A stretch of DNA of 64,000 nucleotides from Nocardia macrotermitis (GTDB lineage Bacteria; Actinomycetota; Actinomycetes; Mycobacteriales; Mycobacteriaceae). Numbering within the stretch: the first letter of the stretch is position 1; every line of letters begins with the position of its first letter. Below the pieces are notes generated by a model. It saw nothing but the letters and a program-made list of their open reading frames with translations, ran no database searches and was not told the DNA's origin. The stretch lies in NCBI RefSeq assembly GCF_009604405.1, contig NZ_WEGK01000008.1, positions 1-64,000 of the forward strand, in the 5' to 3' direction. Of this stretch, positions 17,706-25,409 are shown one piece after another. The position numbers and the translations under genes are program-made.

Positions 17706-19154
17706 TCAGTTCTGTGGGCGCGCGATGTGTTCGGTCATGGCGTCCGCGATCGGCGCCACCGGCGGCGCGGTCGGCGGCGGGACGCTGCGCGCGTCGTGCG
17801 AGATGCGGATCATCAGCGCGATGATGACGTAGTTGGCCAGCAGCGAGGACCCGCCGTAGGACATGAACGGTGTGGTCAGACCGGTCAGCGGAATCAGTTT
17901 GGTGACACCGCCCACGACCACGAACAACTGCCAGCCCAGGGAGAACGCGAGCCCGCCGCCGAGCAGTTTGCCGAACGAGTCGCGGGTGGTCAGCGCGGCG
18001 CTGAAGCCGCGCAGCGTGATGATCATGAACAGGATGATCACCGCGGTCAGCCCGAACAGGCCCAGTTCCTCGCCGATGGTGGCGATGATGAAGTCGGTCT
18101 TGGCGAACGGCACCTCCTGCGGCCGCCCGGCGCCCAGGCCCGCGCCCCACAGGCCGCCGGTGCCGAGGCCGAACAGGCCCTGGGCGATCTGGAATCCGTT
18201 GGTGTAGTAGGTCGCGAACGGGTCCTCCCACACCTGCACCCGCACTCGCACGTGGGCGAACAGGTTGTAGGCGATGATCGCGCCGATCGCGAACATCCCG
18301 ATCCCGATCAGCAGCCAGGACGCGCGCCGGGTCGCGATGTACACCATCGCCAGCACGGTGCCGAACACCAGCAGCGAGAAGCCCAGGTTCTTCTCGTAGA
18401 CCAGCACGATCACCGCGAGGAACGTCACCAGCAGCAGCGGACCCAGATCGCGCAGCCGCGGCACGGTGAACCACAGCACCTTCTTGCCCGCGGTGCTGAA
18501 CAGATCGCGGTTGGCCACCAGGAATCCGGCCACGAAGATCAGCAGCAGCACCTTGGCGAACTCGCCGGGCTGAATCGAGAAGCCGTGGAACATGATCCAG
18601 CTCTTGCCGCCGTTGACCTCACTGAACCGGTCCGGCAGTACCGCGGGCACCAGCAGCGCCACCACGCCGGCCAGGCCGCAGGTGTACGCGTAGCGGGCGG
18701 GCTGGCTGTGGTTGCGCACGACCGCGAGCACGATCGCGAATATCGCGATGCCCGCCGCGGTCCAGATCAGCTGGTGCGCCGCGTCCGAGGAGGGGGCGGG
18801 TTGGCCCAGGGCGGCCGCGGAGGTCGCCTCGGCCCGGTCGAGCCTGTCGATCAGGACCAGGCCCAGGCCGTTGAGCAGGACCACGCACGGCAGGATCACC
18901 GGATCCGCCTTGGCCGCCAGGATCCGCACCGCCACGTGCGCCAGCCCCACCAGCACCACGAAAACCGTGAGCGACCAGCGTAGTGAATCGGCCCCGCCGC
19001 CGGTGGCCGCGGACATCGCCAACGCCGCCAGCGCCACGATCACCACGGCCGCGACGCACAGCACCAGTTCGTCGCGACGTGGATTGCGACGGCCGATCGG
19101 CCCGGACACCGTGACGATCGGCCCCGAACCGGTGTTCTCCCGCGACGCACTCAC
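17706..19154 (-). CDS. SEDS family peptidoglycan polymerase (RodA/FtsW-like)
   Basis: A 482-residue polytopic protein of the SEDS family. About ten membrane segments are visible, with the family landmarks GGKSWIMFHGFSIQPGEFAK (residues about 180-200), EVPFAKTDFIIATIGEELG and the C-terminal LTTPFMSYGGSSLLANY. SEDS proteins polymerise lipid II with a partner class B PBP. The actinobacterial rodA normally sits with pbpA, pknA, pknB and pstP; none of them is here, so this is likely an additional RodA-like paralogue. The start is GTG 19154. A hydrophilic N-terminal tail precedes the first membrane segment. Confidence 0.88.
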   Translation of the reverse strand: MSASRENTGSGPIVTVSGPIGRRNPRRDELVLCVAAVVIVALAALAMSAATGGGADSLRWSLTVFVVLVGLAHVAVRILAAKADPVILPCVVLLNGLGLVLIDRLDRAEATSAAALGQPAPSSDAAHQLIWTAAGIAIFAIVLAVVRNHSQPARYAYTCGLAGVVALLVPAVLPDRFSEVNGGKSWIMFHGFSIQPGEFAKVLLLIFVAGFLVANRDLFSTAGKKVLWFTVPRLRDLGPLLLVTFLAVIVLVYEKNLGFSLLVFGTVLAMVYIATRRASWLLIGIGMFAIGAIIAYNLFAHVRVRVQVWEDPFATYYTNGFQIAQGLFGLGTGGLWGAGLGAGRPQEVPFAKTDFIIATIGEELGLFGLTAVIILFMIITLRGFSAALTTRDSFGKLLGGGLAFSLGWQLFVVVGGVTKLIPLTGLTTPFMSYGGSSLLANYVIIALMIRISHDARSVPPPTAPPVAPIADAMTEHIARPQN

Positions 19155-19338
19155 AACTCCACCTCACTGCCCCCGACCTCATCGCCCGCAACCGCACTCA
19201 CGCCACCAGTATGCGGGTCCCCTCCGACACGTCCCACAGCCGACACCTCCCGCACACACCTCTCACCGACCGAATTACCCAGGTACGCCACCGGCGCAAC
19301 CCCGTCACCACGACTCCACGGTGACCGGCTGGCAGGAT

Positions 19339-21210
19339 ATGAGGGTGCATATCGCATTCGGACTGGTGGCGCTGATCGCGGTCACCGTGGGACTGGCCGC
19401 ACTCGCCCGCCGAGTCGGCATGGCCGAACCGCTGATTCTGACCGTGGCCGGGATCGGCGCGTCGTATCTGCCGTTCCTGCCCGAGGTCGACATCAATCCC
19501 GAGATGGTGCTGCTGGGGTTGTTGCCGCCGCTGGTCTACACCGCGGCGATCAGCAGTTCGCTGGTGGAGTTCAAGCCCAAGAAGCTCTCGATCGGGTTGT
19601 TGTCGGTCGGGTTGGTGCTGTTCACGACCTTCGCGGTGGCCGGTGTGGTGCACGCGATGCTGCACATTCCGTTCGCGGCGGCCGTCGCGATCGGGGCGAT
19701 CGTGTCGCCGCCGGACGCGGTGGCGGCCACGGCGATCGCCCGCAAGGTCGGGATGCCGCGGCGGGTGGTGACGCTGCTCGAGGGTGAGGCGCTGTTCAAC
19801 GACGCGACCGCGCTGGTGGCGTTGCGGACCGCGGTGGCGGCCATGGCCGGGGCGTTCAGTGTGTGGCAGGCCGGGGGCGATTTCCTGTGGTCCGCGGTGG
19901 GCGGCACGGCCATCGGGGTGGTCGCGGCCGGGGTGCTGGCGCTGTTGCGCCGCCGCATCGTCGATCCGGTGCTCGACACCAGTCTGTCGCTGATCGCGCC
20001 GTTCGCCGCGTATCTGCCCGCCGAGGCCGCGCACGCCTCGGGGGTGATCGCGGTGGTGGTGTGCGGGCTGATCCTGGGGCAGGGTGCGCCGAAGTGGCAG
20101 ACCGCGGCCTCGCGGATCGCCGAGCGCACCAATTGGCGCACCATCCAGTTCATCCTGGAGAACGCGGTGTTCCTGCTGATGGGCTTGCAGGTGCGGCGCA
20201 TCCTCGAGGACGCCTGGTCCAGCGGCCTGGACCACACCACCCTGCTGCTCACCTGCGCGGCGGTGCTGGTGACCGTCGTGGTGGCGCGGCCGATCTGGGT
20301 GTATCCGGCGACCTATTTCGCGTGGTGGGTCGAGTCGCGGCCGCGCGGTAAGCCCGCGCCGCCGTGGACCAGTCCCACGGTGGTGTCCTGGGCCGGGATG
20401 CGCGGGGTGGTGACCCTGGCCGGTGCGCTGCTGTTGCCTTCGGGCACACCGGAATTGGCCACTCTCAAACTCCTGGCGCTGGTGGTCGTGGGCGGCACCC
20501 TGCTGTTGCAGGGTGTCTCGCTGCCGCTGCTGGTGCGGTTGCTGCGGCTGCGCGGTCCCAGTCGCGCCGAGGACGCGCTGCAACAGGCCAATCTGCTCCA
20601 GCAGGCCACCGCGGCCGGGCTGGTCGCCCTCGAGGAGCACGTCGTCGCCGAGACGCCCCCGGAAGTGGTTGCCGCACTGCGGGATCGGGTCGAGCGCCGG
20701 GCGCACGCGGCCTGGGAGCAGCTCGGTCGCGCGGAGTCGGTGCGGATCACCCCGAGCGGGGAGTACCGGCGGCTGCGCCTGGCGATGCTGGCCGCCGAAC
20801 GCGAAGTCGTACTGCGCGTGCGTGATTCGGGCACCCTGGACCACGAGGTGCTCGATCACGTGATGGGTGTGCTCGATATCGAGGAGTCCACCATCGATCG
20901 GGTCGCCGAGGCCGACGATCTGCCGCCGGATCCGTTGCGCGGCCCCACGATCGGGGCGTGCGAACATCTGCGCGAGGCGCCGCACATCCCGGTCCCGGAT
21001 CTGCCCGAGGTGTGCGCGGAATGCGTCGCGGAGGGCCTGACCTGGGTGCATCTGCGAATGTGCCTGTCCTGCGGGCATGTCGGCTGCTGCGACTCCTCGG
21101 TGGGCAATCACGCCAGCGGCCACTTCACCGGGACCGGGCACCCGGTGATGCGCAGCGTGGAACCGGGCGAGAAGTGGCGCTGGTGCTATATCGACGAGCT
21201 ACTCGGGTGA
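19339..21210 (+). CDS. CPA1 Na+/H+ antiporter with C-terminal UBP-type zinc finger
   Basis: A 623-residue protein. Residues 1-400 are a CPA1 (NhaP/YjcE-like) cation/proton antiporter with about 12 membrane segments; GAIVSPPDAVAATAI and EGEALFNDATALVA carry the acidic residues of the ion site, and SWAGMRGVVTLAGAL is a late family motif. A helical cytoplasmic stretch (about 420-530) follows. Residues 541-623 form a UBP-type zinc finger, beginning at Cys541 (ACEHL) with CAEC, CLSCGHVGCCD and HASGHF. UBP fingers bind the C-terminus of ubiquitin in eukaryotes; in bacteria their ligand is unknown. ATG 19339 or GTG 19345 may be the start. Confidence 0.87.
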   Translation: MRVHIAFGLVALIAVTVGLAALARRVGMAEPLILTVAGIGASYLPFLPEVDINPEMVLLGLLPPLVYTAAISSSLVEFKPKKLSIGLLSVGLVLFTTFAVAGVVHAMLHIPFAAAVAIGAIVSPPDAVAATAIARKVGMPRRVVTLLEGEALFNDATALVALRTAVAAMAGAFSVWQAGGDFLWSAVGGTAIGVVAAGVLALLRRRIVDPVLDTSLSLIAPFAAYLPAEAAHASGVIAVVVCGLILGQGAPKWQTAASRIAERTNWRTIQFILENAVFLLMGLQVRRILEDAWSSGLDHTTLLLTCAAVLVTVVVARPIWVYPATYFAWWVESRPRGKPAPPWTSPTVVSWAGMRGVVTLAGALLLPSGTPELATLKLLALVVVGGTLLLQGVSLPLLVRLLRLRGPSRAEDALQQANLLQQATAAGLVALEEHVVAETPPEVVAALRDRVERRAHAAWEQLGRAESVRITPSGEYRRLRLAMLAAEREVVLRVRDSGTLDHEVLDHVMGVLDIEESTIDRVAEADDLPPDPLRGPTIGACEHLREAPHIPVPDLPEVCAECVAEGLTWVHLRMCLSCGHVGCCDSSVGNHASGHFTGTGHPVMRSVEPGEKWRWCYIDELLG

Positions 21211-21234
21211 GCGTTCGGCACTAATGTTGTTCGG

Positions 21235-21858
21235 GTGCATTCAGCTCAGGACTCCCCCGGTCCCGAAACCCGCATCTGGGGCGGGACCACTCTCACCGAA
21301 CGTCGCGAGGCCCGCCGGGCCGCGCTGTTCGAGGCCGCGCTGGATCTGATCGGCGAGTCCGGTGCGGCCGGGGTGACCATGCGCGCGGTCTGCCGCCGCG
21401 CGGGGCTGACCGACCGCTACTTCTACGAGAGCTTCACCGATCGCGACGATCTGCTCGACGTGCTGTACCGCCAGGTGGCCACCGAATTCCTCGAACCGAT
21501 GACCGCCTTCGCCGACGCCGACGATCCCGAACGGATCCGCGCGCTGGCCGAGATCCTCATCGATACGGTGCTGTCCGATCCGCGCAAGTCCCGGTTGTTC
21601 CTGGTGGAGCCGTACTCCTCGACCGGTCTGGGCCAGACCACCATCGCGGTGATGCCCGCCTTCACCCGCCTGATCCAGGACCATCTGTTCACCCATATCG
21701 CCGATCCGGCCCAGCGCCGGTTGGCCGCGGTCACGATGGCCGCGGGCAATGCCGGGATGTTCTCGGCGTGGCTGGCCGGACGCCTGCGCGCGAACCGGGA
21801 GCAGTTGATCGATCACGTCGTGGAGACCATCTCCGCGTACCGCACGATGTACCGTTAG
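21235..21858 (+). CDS. TetR/AcrR family regulator
   Basis: A 207-residue TetR-type repressor. The helix-turn-helix is at residues 37-70 (GAAGVTMRAVCRRAGLTDRY, then FYESFTDRDDLL). The C-terminal ligand domain is helical and not assignable. It starts at GTG 21235, only 24 bp after the antiporter stop and on the same strand, so the two may be co-transcribed. The ligand is unknown. Confidence 0.86.
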   Translation: MHSAQDSPGPETRIWGGTTLTERREARRAALFEAALDLIGESGAAGVTMRAVCRRAGLTDRYFYESFTDRDDLLDVLYRQVATEFLEPMTAFADADDPERIRALAEILIDTVLSDPRKSRLFLVEPYSSTGLGQTTIAVMPAFTRLIQDHLFTHIADPAQRRLAAVTMAAGNAGMFSAWLAGRLRANREQLIDHVVETISAYRTMYR

Positions 21859-21930
21859 CCGAGCATCCGACGGGCCGCACCACACCGCGCGAGAGAACCC
21901 GAACGACGCCGCTTCGGTGGTGTCGCAAGA

Positions 21931-22674
21931 TCATTCGCGCTCGCGCACGGCCGGTTCGGTGGCGCGGGCGGCGGCCAGGCGGGCCTCGAGACCGTCCAGC
22001 ACGCACAGCAGGGCGAAGTCGAAGGCCATGGCGCGCGCGGCCTCGGGGTCCATCTCGACGGTCTCGCGGAATTCCGCGCGCATCTCCGGGTAGTCCGCGG
22101 CCACCCGGTCGACCACCGCGACCATACCGGCCGGATCGTAGCGGCCGTCGGTGGTCACCTGACGGATGCCGATCTCCGGAATGACCTGTCCCAGTACGAA
22201 ACCCATCAGCGTGCCGCTGGCCAGGTAGACATCGACGCCGGTGAATCCCGCGCGCACGAACGCGCGACGCAGCCGGTCGGTCATCGCGAACGCGTGCGGA
22301 CCGGCCATCGGCATCCGGCCGAACAGATTCGCCATCCACGGGTGCGCGCGCAGCGTGACCCGCAGCCCGTAGGCGGTGGTGGTGACGACCTCCCGCCACG
22401 GCGCGCGATCCGGGTCGGGTACCTCGACCAGTCCCCAGACCTCGTCCATGGCCAGTTCCAGCAGTTCGTCCTTGTTCGCGACGTACCAGTACAGACTCGT
22501 CGCGCCCGCGCCGAGCCGCGCACCGAGTTTGCGCATGCTCAGCGCCTCGAGGCCCTCGGCGTCGAGCATCTCCACCGCCGCGGTGACGATCTGCTCGCGG
22601 CCGAGTCCGGAGCTTCTGGGGCGGCGCGGCTCGCGCGCCCATACCGAGGTGAATGGCTTGGACACGGCCTCCAC
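21931..22674 (-). CDS. TetR family regulator (TetR_C-type), divergent from an MFS pump
   Basis: A 247-residue regulator with the DNA-binding domain at residues 25-75 (GLEALSMRKLGARLGAGATS, LYWYVANKDELLELAMDEV), the layout of classical TetR proteins with a TetR_C ligand domain. It starts at GTG 22674 and is divergent from the DHA2 pump gene, with only 45 bp between the start codons. That gap is almost filled by a 45-bp palindrome, so it very probably represses itself and the pump until a pump substrate binds. Confidence 0.88.
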   Translation of the reverse strand: MEAVSKPFTSVWAREPRRPRSSGLGREQIVTAAVEMLDAEGLEALSMRKLGARLGAGATSLYWYVANKDELLELAMDEVWGLVEVPDPDRAPWREVVTTTAYGLRVTLRAHPWMANLFGRMPMAGPHAFAMTDRLRRAFVRAGFTGVDVYLASGTLMGFVLGQVIPEIGIRQVTTDGRYDPAGMVAVVDRVAADYPEMRAEFRETVEMDPEAARAMAFDFALLCVLDGLEARLAAARATEPAVRERE

Positions 22675-22679
22675 TGTAA

Positions 22680-22724
22680 TTCACTCGCACACCGTTCGAG
22701 TTTGTCGTACGGTGTGCGAGTGAA
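22680..22724. promoter_or_regulatory. palindromic operator shared by tetR and the MFS pump
   Basis: A perfect inverted repeat with 16-base arms, TTCACTCGCACACCGT (22680-22695) and ACGGTGTGCGAGTGAA (22709-22724), around a 13-base spacer. It spans the divergent promoter region and runs into the GTG start of the pump gene. A TACGGT hexamer at 22708-22713 could be the pump -10, giving a leaderless transcript. Binding by the adjacent TetR protein is inferred. Confidence 0.75.
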
Positions 22725-24201
22725 ATCGAACGCTGTACCGGAACCGGCGGACACCCAGGTCCGCGACCCGCGCCGCTGGTGGATTCTGGTGGTGCTGTGC
22801 CTGTCGCTGCTGGTGCTGATGATCGACGGCACCGTGCTCAATATCGCCATCCCGTCCCTGATCCGGGACCTGAACGCGACCCCGTCGGACATCCAGTGGA
22901 TCCTCGACGCCTACATCCTGGTCTTCGCCGGACTGCTGCTCACCGCGGGCAGCCTGTCCGACCGCTTCGGGCGACGTCGCATGCTGATCACCGGACTTGC
23001 CGTGTTCGGCGCGGCCTCGCTGCTGGCGGTGCTGGCCGACGCGCCCTGGCAGGTGATCGCGGCGCGCGCGGCGATGGGTGTGGGCGGGTCGCTGCTGATG
23101 CCCTCCACGCTGTCCATCCTGATGACGACCTTCGCCGCGGACGAGCGCCGCAAGGCGATGGCGGCCTGGTCGACGGTGTCGTTGGTCGGCATCGTGCTCG
23201 GACCGACGCTGGGTGGCCTACTGCTGCAACACTTCTGGTGGGGTTCGGTGTTCCTGCTGAACATCCCGGTCGCGGTGCTCGCGATCGCGGCCGCGGTGGT
23301 GTTGATGCCCGAGACCCGCGGTGAGCAGCGGCCGGTCGACCCGGTCGGGGTGGTGCTGTCGATCGTGGCGTTGACCTCGGCGGTGTACGTGATCATCCAG
23401 CGCGAGTGGAACATTCCGGTGATCGCGCTGGCCGTGCTCGCGGGCGTGGGCTTCGGGTTCTGGGAACACCGCTCGGCACATCCGATGCTGCCGCTGGGCG
23501 TGTTCCGGAACCGGGACTTCACCGGCACCTGCCTGACACTGCTGCTGATGATCTTCGGGATGGGCGCGGTGCTGCTGATCCTGACCCAGTATCTGCAATT
23601 CGTCCTGGGCTACGGACCGATGCGGGCGGGCTGGGCGCTGCTGCCGTACGCCTTGGCCGCCGCGGTGTTCAACGGCCTGGGCGCGACCCTGGGCAAGACG
23701 CTGAGCAACAAGACGCTCATCGTGTCCGGGCTGGTCGTGATGGCGGGCGCGTTCGCGGTGCTGGCCTGTGCGAACAGTTATCCATGGGTGCTGGCCAGCA
23801 TGATGATCATGGGTATCGGCGGCGGTCTGGCCGGTCCGGCCGCCTACTCCTCGATCCTCGGGGCCATCCCCGTCGAACACGCCGGAGTCGGCTCGGCCAT
23901 GAACGACACCCTCCAGCAGGTCGGCCAGGCGATCAGCATCGCGGTGATCGGCAGCGTCCTGGCCGGGGTGTACACCGCGCACATGCCCGCCGACGCACCG
24001 GCCGCCGCCCGTGAGTCCATCGGTGCCGCTTTTCAATTGGGCCTGAGCGGTCCGGCGAAGTCCGCCTTCTCCGCGGCCATGTCGACCGGTTCGTGGATCA
24101 GCGTCGGATTCTCCCTCGCCGCGGCGGCCCTGGGGTTGATCCTGTTGCGCGGGCGGCGGCCCACCCCGTCCGAGGAACCCGAGACCACGCCCGTGGGCTG
24201 A
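22720..24201 (+). CDS. DHA2 family MFS drug exporter
   Basis: A 493-residue, 14-segment major facilitator transporter of the DHA2 (EmrB/QacA) family. Landmarks: MIDGTVLNIAIPSL in segment 1 (motif D1), GSLSDRFGRRRMLITG after segment 2 (motif A) and VLGPTLGGLL in segment 5 (motif C, antiporter motif). It is expected to export hydrophobic compounds in exchange for protons. Regulation by the divergent TetR gene through the shared palindrome is likely. GTG 22720 or GTG 22714 may be the start. Confidence 0.88.
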   Translation: MKSNAVPEPADTQVRDPRRWWILVVLCLSLLVLMIDGTVLNIAIPSLIRDLNATPSDIQWILDAYILVFAGLLLTAGSLSDRFGRRRMLITGLAVFGAASLLAVLADAPWQVIAARAAMGVGGSLLMPSTLSILMTTFAADERRKAMAAWSTVSLVGIVLGPTLGGLLLQHFWWGSVFLLNIPVAVLAIAAAVVLMPETRGEQRPVDPVGVVLSIVALTSAVYVIIQREWNIPVIALAVLAGVGFGFWEHRSAHPMLPLGVFRNRDFTGTCLTLLLMIFGMGAVLLILTQYLQFVLGYGPMRAGWALLPYALAAAVFNGLGATLGKTLSNKTLIVSGLVVMAGAFAVLACANSYPWVLASMMIMGIGGGLAGPAAYSSILGAIPVEHAGVGSAMNDTLQQVGQAISIAVIGSVLAGVYTAHMPADAPAAARESIGAAFQLGLSGPAKSAFSAAMSTGSWISVGFSLAAAALGLILLRGRRPTPSEEPETTPVG

Positions 24202-24218
24202 TACCGGAACGACCGGCC

Positions 24219-24248
24219 GGGCGTCGCGACATCGTCGTCGCGACGCCC
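24219..24248. terminator. bidirectional terminator
   Basis: An 11-bp perfect inverted repeat, GGGCGTCGCGA (24219-24229) and TCGCGACGCCC (24238-24248), with an 8-base loop, lying between the stop codons of the convergent pump and oxidoreductase genes. Confidence 0.75.
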
Positions 24249-24255
24249 CCGAGCC

Positions 24256-25206
24256 TCACGGAATCAGGACCGTGCGGGTGCCCTTCCCGTCGAGGTTCCA
24301 CACCGATTCGACCTCGGCCAGCGGTACCGGGCGCGCGTCGATGGTCAGCTCACCCGCGACCGCGCCCCGCATGACATGCTCGACGGACTCCGCGAGCTGG
24401 ACCGGATTCCACGATCCCGTGCCGGTGCCGATGATCACCAGATCGCTCGAGCGCAGAGCGCTTCCGGGCAGAGTGATCGAGGGTCCGGCCATCCCCCCGA
24501 CGTGCACCAGGCGGGTTCGCCGCGACGCCGCGTGCAGATCCGCGCGGCCCAGCGCGCCCAGCAGCGCCTCGATCGGCGGACCCCACAGGTAGTCGATCAC
24601 GACATCGAATCCCTTGTCCCCCACCGCTTCCGCGAATGCCGCGCCGGGGTCCTGATCCAGTTCGATGGTGACGTCCGCGCCGAGTTCACCGACCCGGCGC
24701 AGTGATTCGCGATTGCGGCCCGCCGCGACGATCTCCCCCGCGCCCATCGAGCGCGCCGCCTGCACGGCCAGTTTGCCGGTCACGCCGGTGGCCCCGAGGA
24801 TCAGCACCCGTTCCCCGGGCCGCAACTCGGCGCGGTGCGCCAGCGAAGTCCACGCCGACACACCGGGATTCAGCAACGCGGCGGCGGTGAGGTCGTCGAG
24901 TCCGTCGGGCACCGGGAAGGTGCGCCGGGACGCGAGGGATCGCTGGGCCATCGAACCGAAGGGTTCGCGCGGGCCGGTGAAGAACACCCGGCGGCCATCG
25001 GCGAGCACGCCCACGCCGTCGACCCCGACGATCGCGGGCAGTTCGCCGTGGTCGCTGTAGTGCGTCCCGGCCGCGCGCGAGCGCGCCAGGTTGGTCAGCG
25101 CGGCGGCGGTGACCTCGACGAGCTGCTCGCCCTCGCGCGGTTCGGGTTCGCGGAACTCGCCGTATCGCGGGGGTTCGCCGTAGGTGTGCAGGATCGCGGC
25201 CTTCAT
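24256..25206 (-). CDS. zinc-free quinone oxidoreductase-like (MDR superfamily)
   Basis: A 316-residue medium-chain dehydrogenase/reductase. The N-terminal GroES-like domain starts MKAAILHTYGEPPRYGEF; the Rossmann domain has LILGATGVTGKLAVQAAR near residue 140. The catalytic-zinc cysteines and histidines of alcohol dehydrogenases are absent, as in quinone oxidoreductases, so NADPH-dependent reduction of a quinone or enone is the likely reaction. ATG 25206 is seven bases after GAGGAG. An imperfect inverted repeat in the promoter region overlaps this ribosome-binding site, suggesting dedicated repression, but no regulator gene adjoins. Confidence 0.82.
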   Translation of the reverse strand: MKAAILHTYGEPPRYGEFREPEPREGEQLVEVTAAALTNLARSRAAGTHYSDHGELPAIVGVDGVGVLADGRRVFFTGPREPFGSMAQRSLASRRTFPVPDGLDDLTAAALLNPGVSAWTSLAHRAELRPGERVLILGATGVTGKLAVQAARSMGAGEIVAAGRNRESLRRVGELGADVTIELDQDPGAAFAEAVGDKGFDVVIDYLWGPPIEALLGALGRADLHAASRRTRLVHVGGMAGPSITLPGSALRSSDLVIIGTGTGSWNPVQLAESVEHVMRGAVAGELTIDARPVPLAEVESVWNLDGKGTRTVLIP

Positions 25207-25215
25207 GATCATTCT

Positions 25216-25267
25216 CCTCAACAACATTAAGTTCGGTTGCGACCACCATGCGTTAACATCGTTGAGG
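25216..25267. promoter_or_regulatory. imperfect inverted repeat upstream of the quinone oxidoreductase
   Basis: CCTCAACAACATTAA (25216-25230) and TTAACATCGTTGAGG (25253-25267) are inverted relative to each other with 12 of 15 positions matching. The left arm overlaps the ribosome-binding site of the oxidoreductase gene. It looks like a repressor site; the binding protein is unknown. Confidence 0.4.
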
Positions 25268-25361
25268 ACGCGAACGCGGTGTGGATCTGATGTCATCTCC
25301 GGACTGGAACAGGCTCTGGCACAAGCGATTCGACCCGATGGGCCATAGCTTCACACACAAC

Positions 25362-25396
25362 AGCGCCCGCGTTCCGAAATCCGGAACGCGGGCGCT
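25362..25396 (-). terminator. terminator of the second DHA2 pump gene
   Basis: A perfect 15-bp hairpin, AGCGCCCGCGTTCCG (25362-25376) and CGGAACGCGGGCGCT (25382-25396), with a 5-base loop, 14 bp downstream of the stop codon of the minus-strand pump gene. Confidence 0.85.
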
Positions 25397-25409
25397 GCAC
25401 TCCAACTAC

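Noticed and set aside
17694..17707. Small ACCGTC/GACGGT hairpin between the rhodanese fusion and SEDS genes as a terminator
   Set aside because: Only a 6-bp stem with a 2-base loop; too weak to call.
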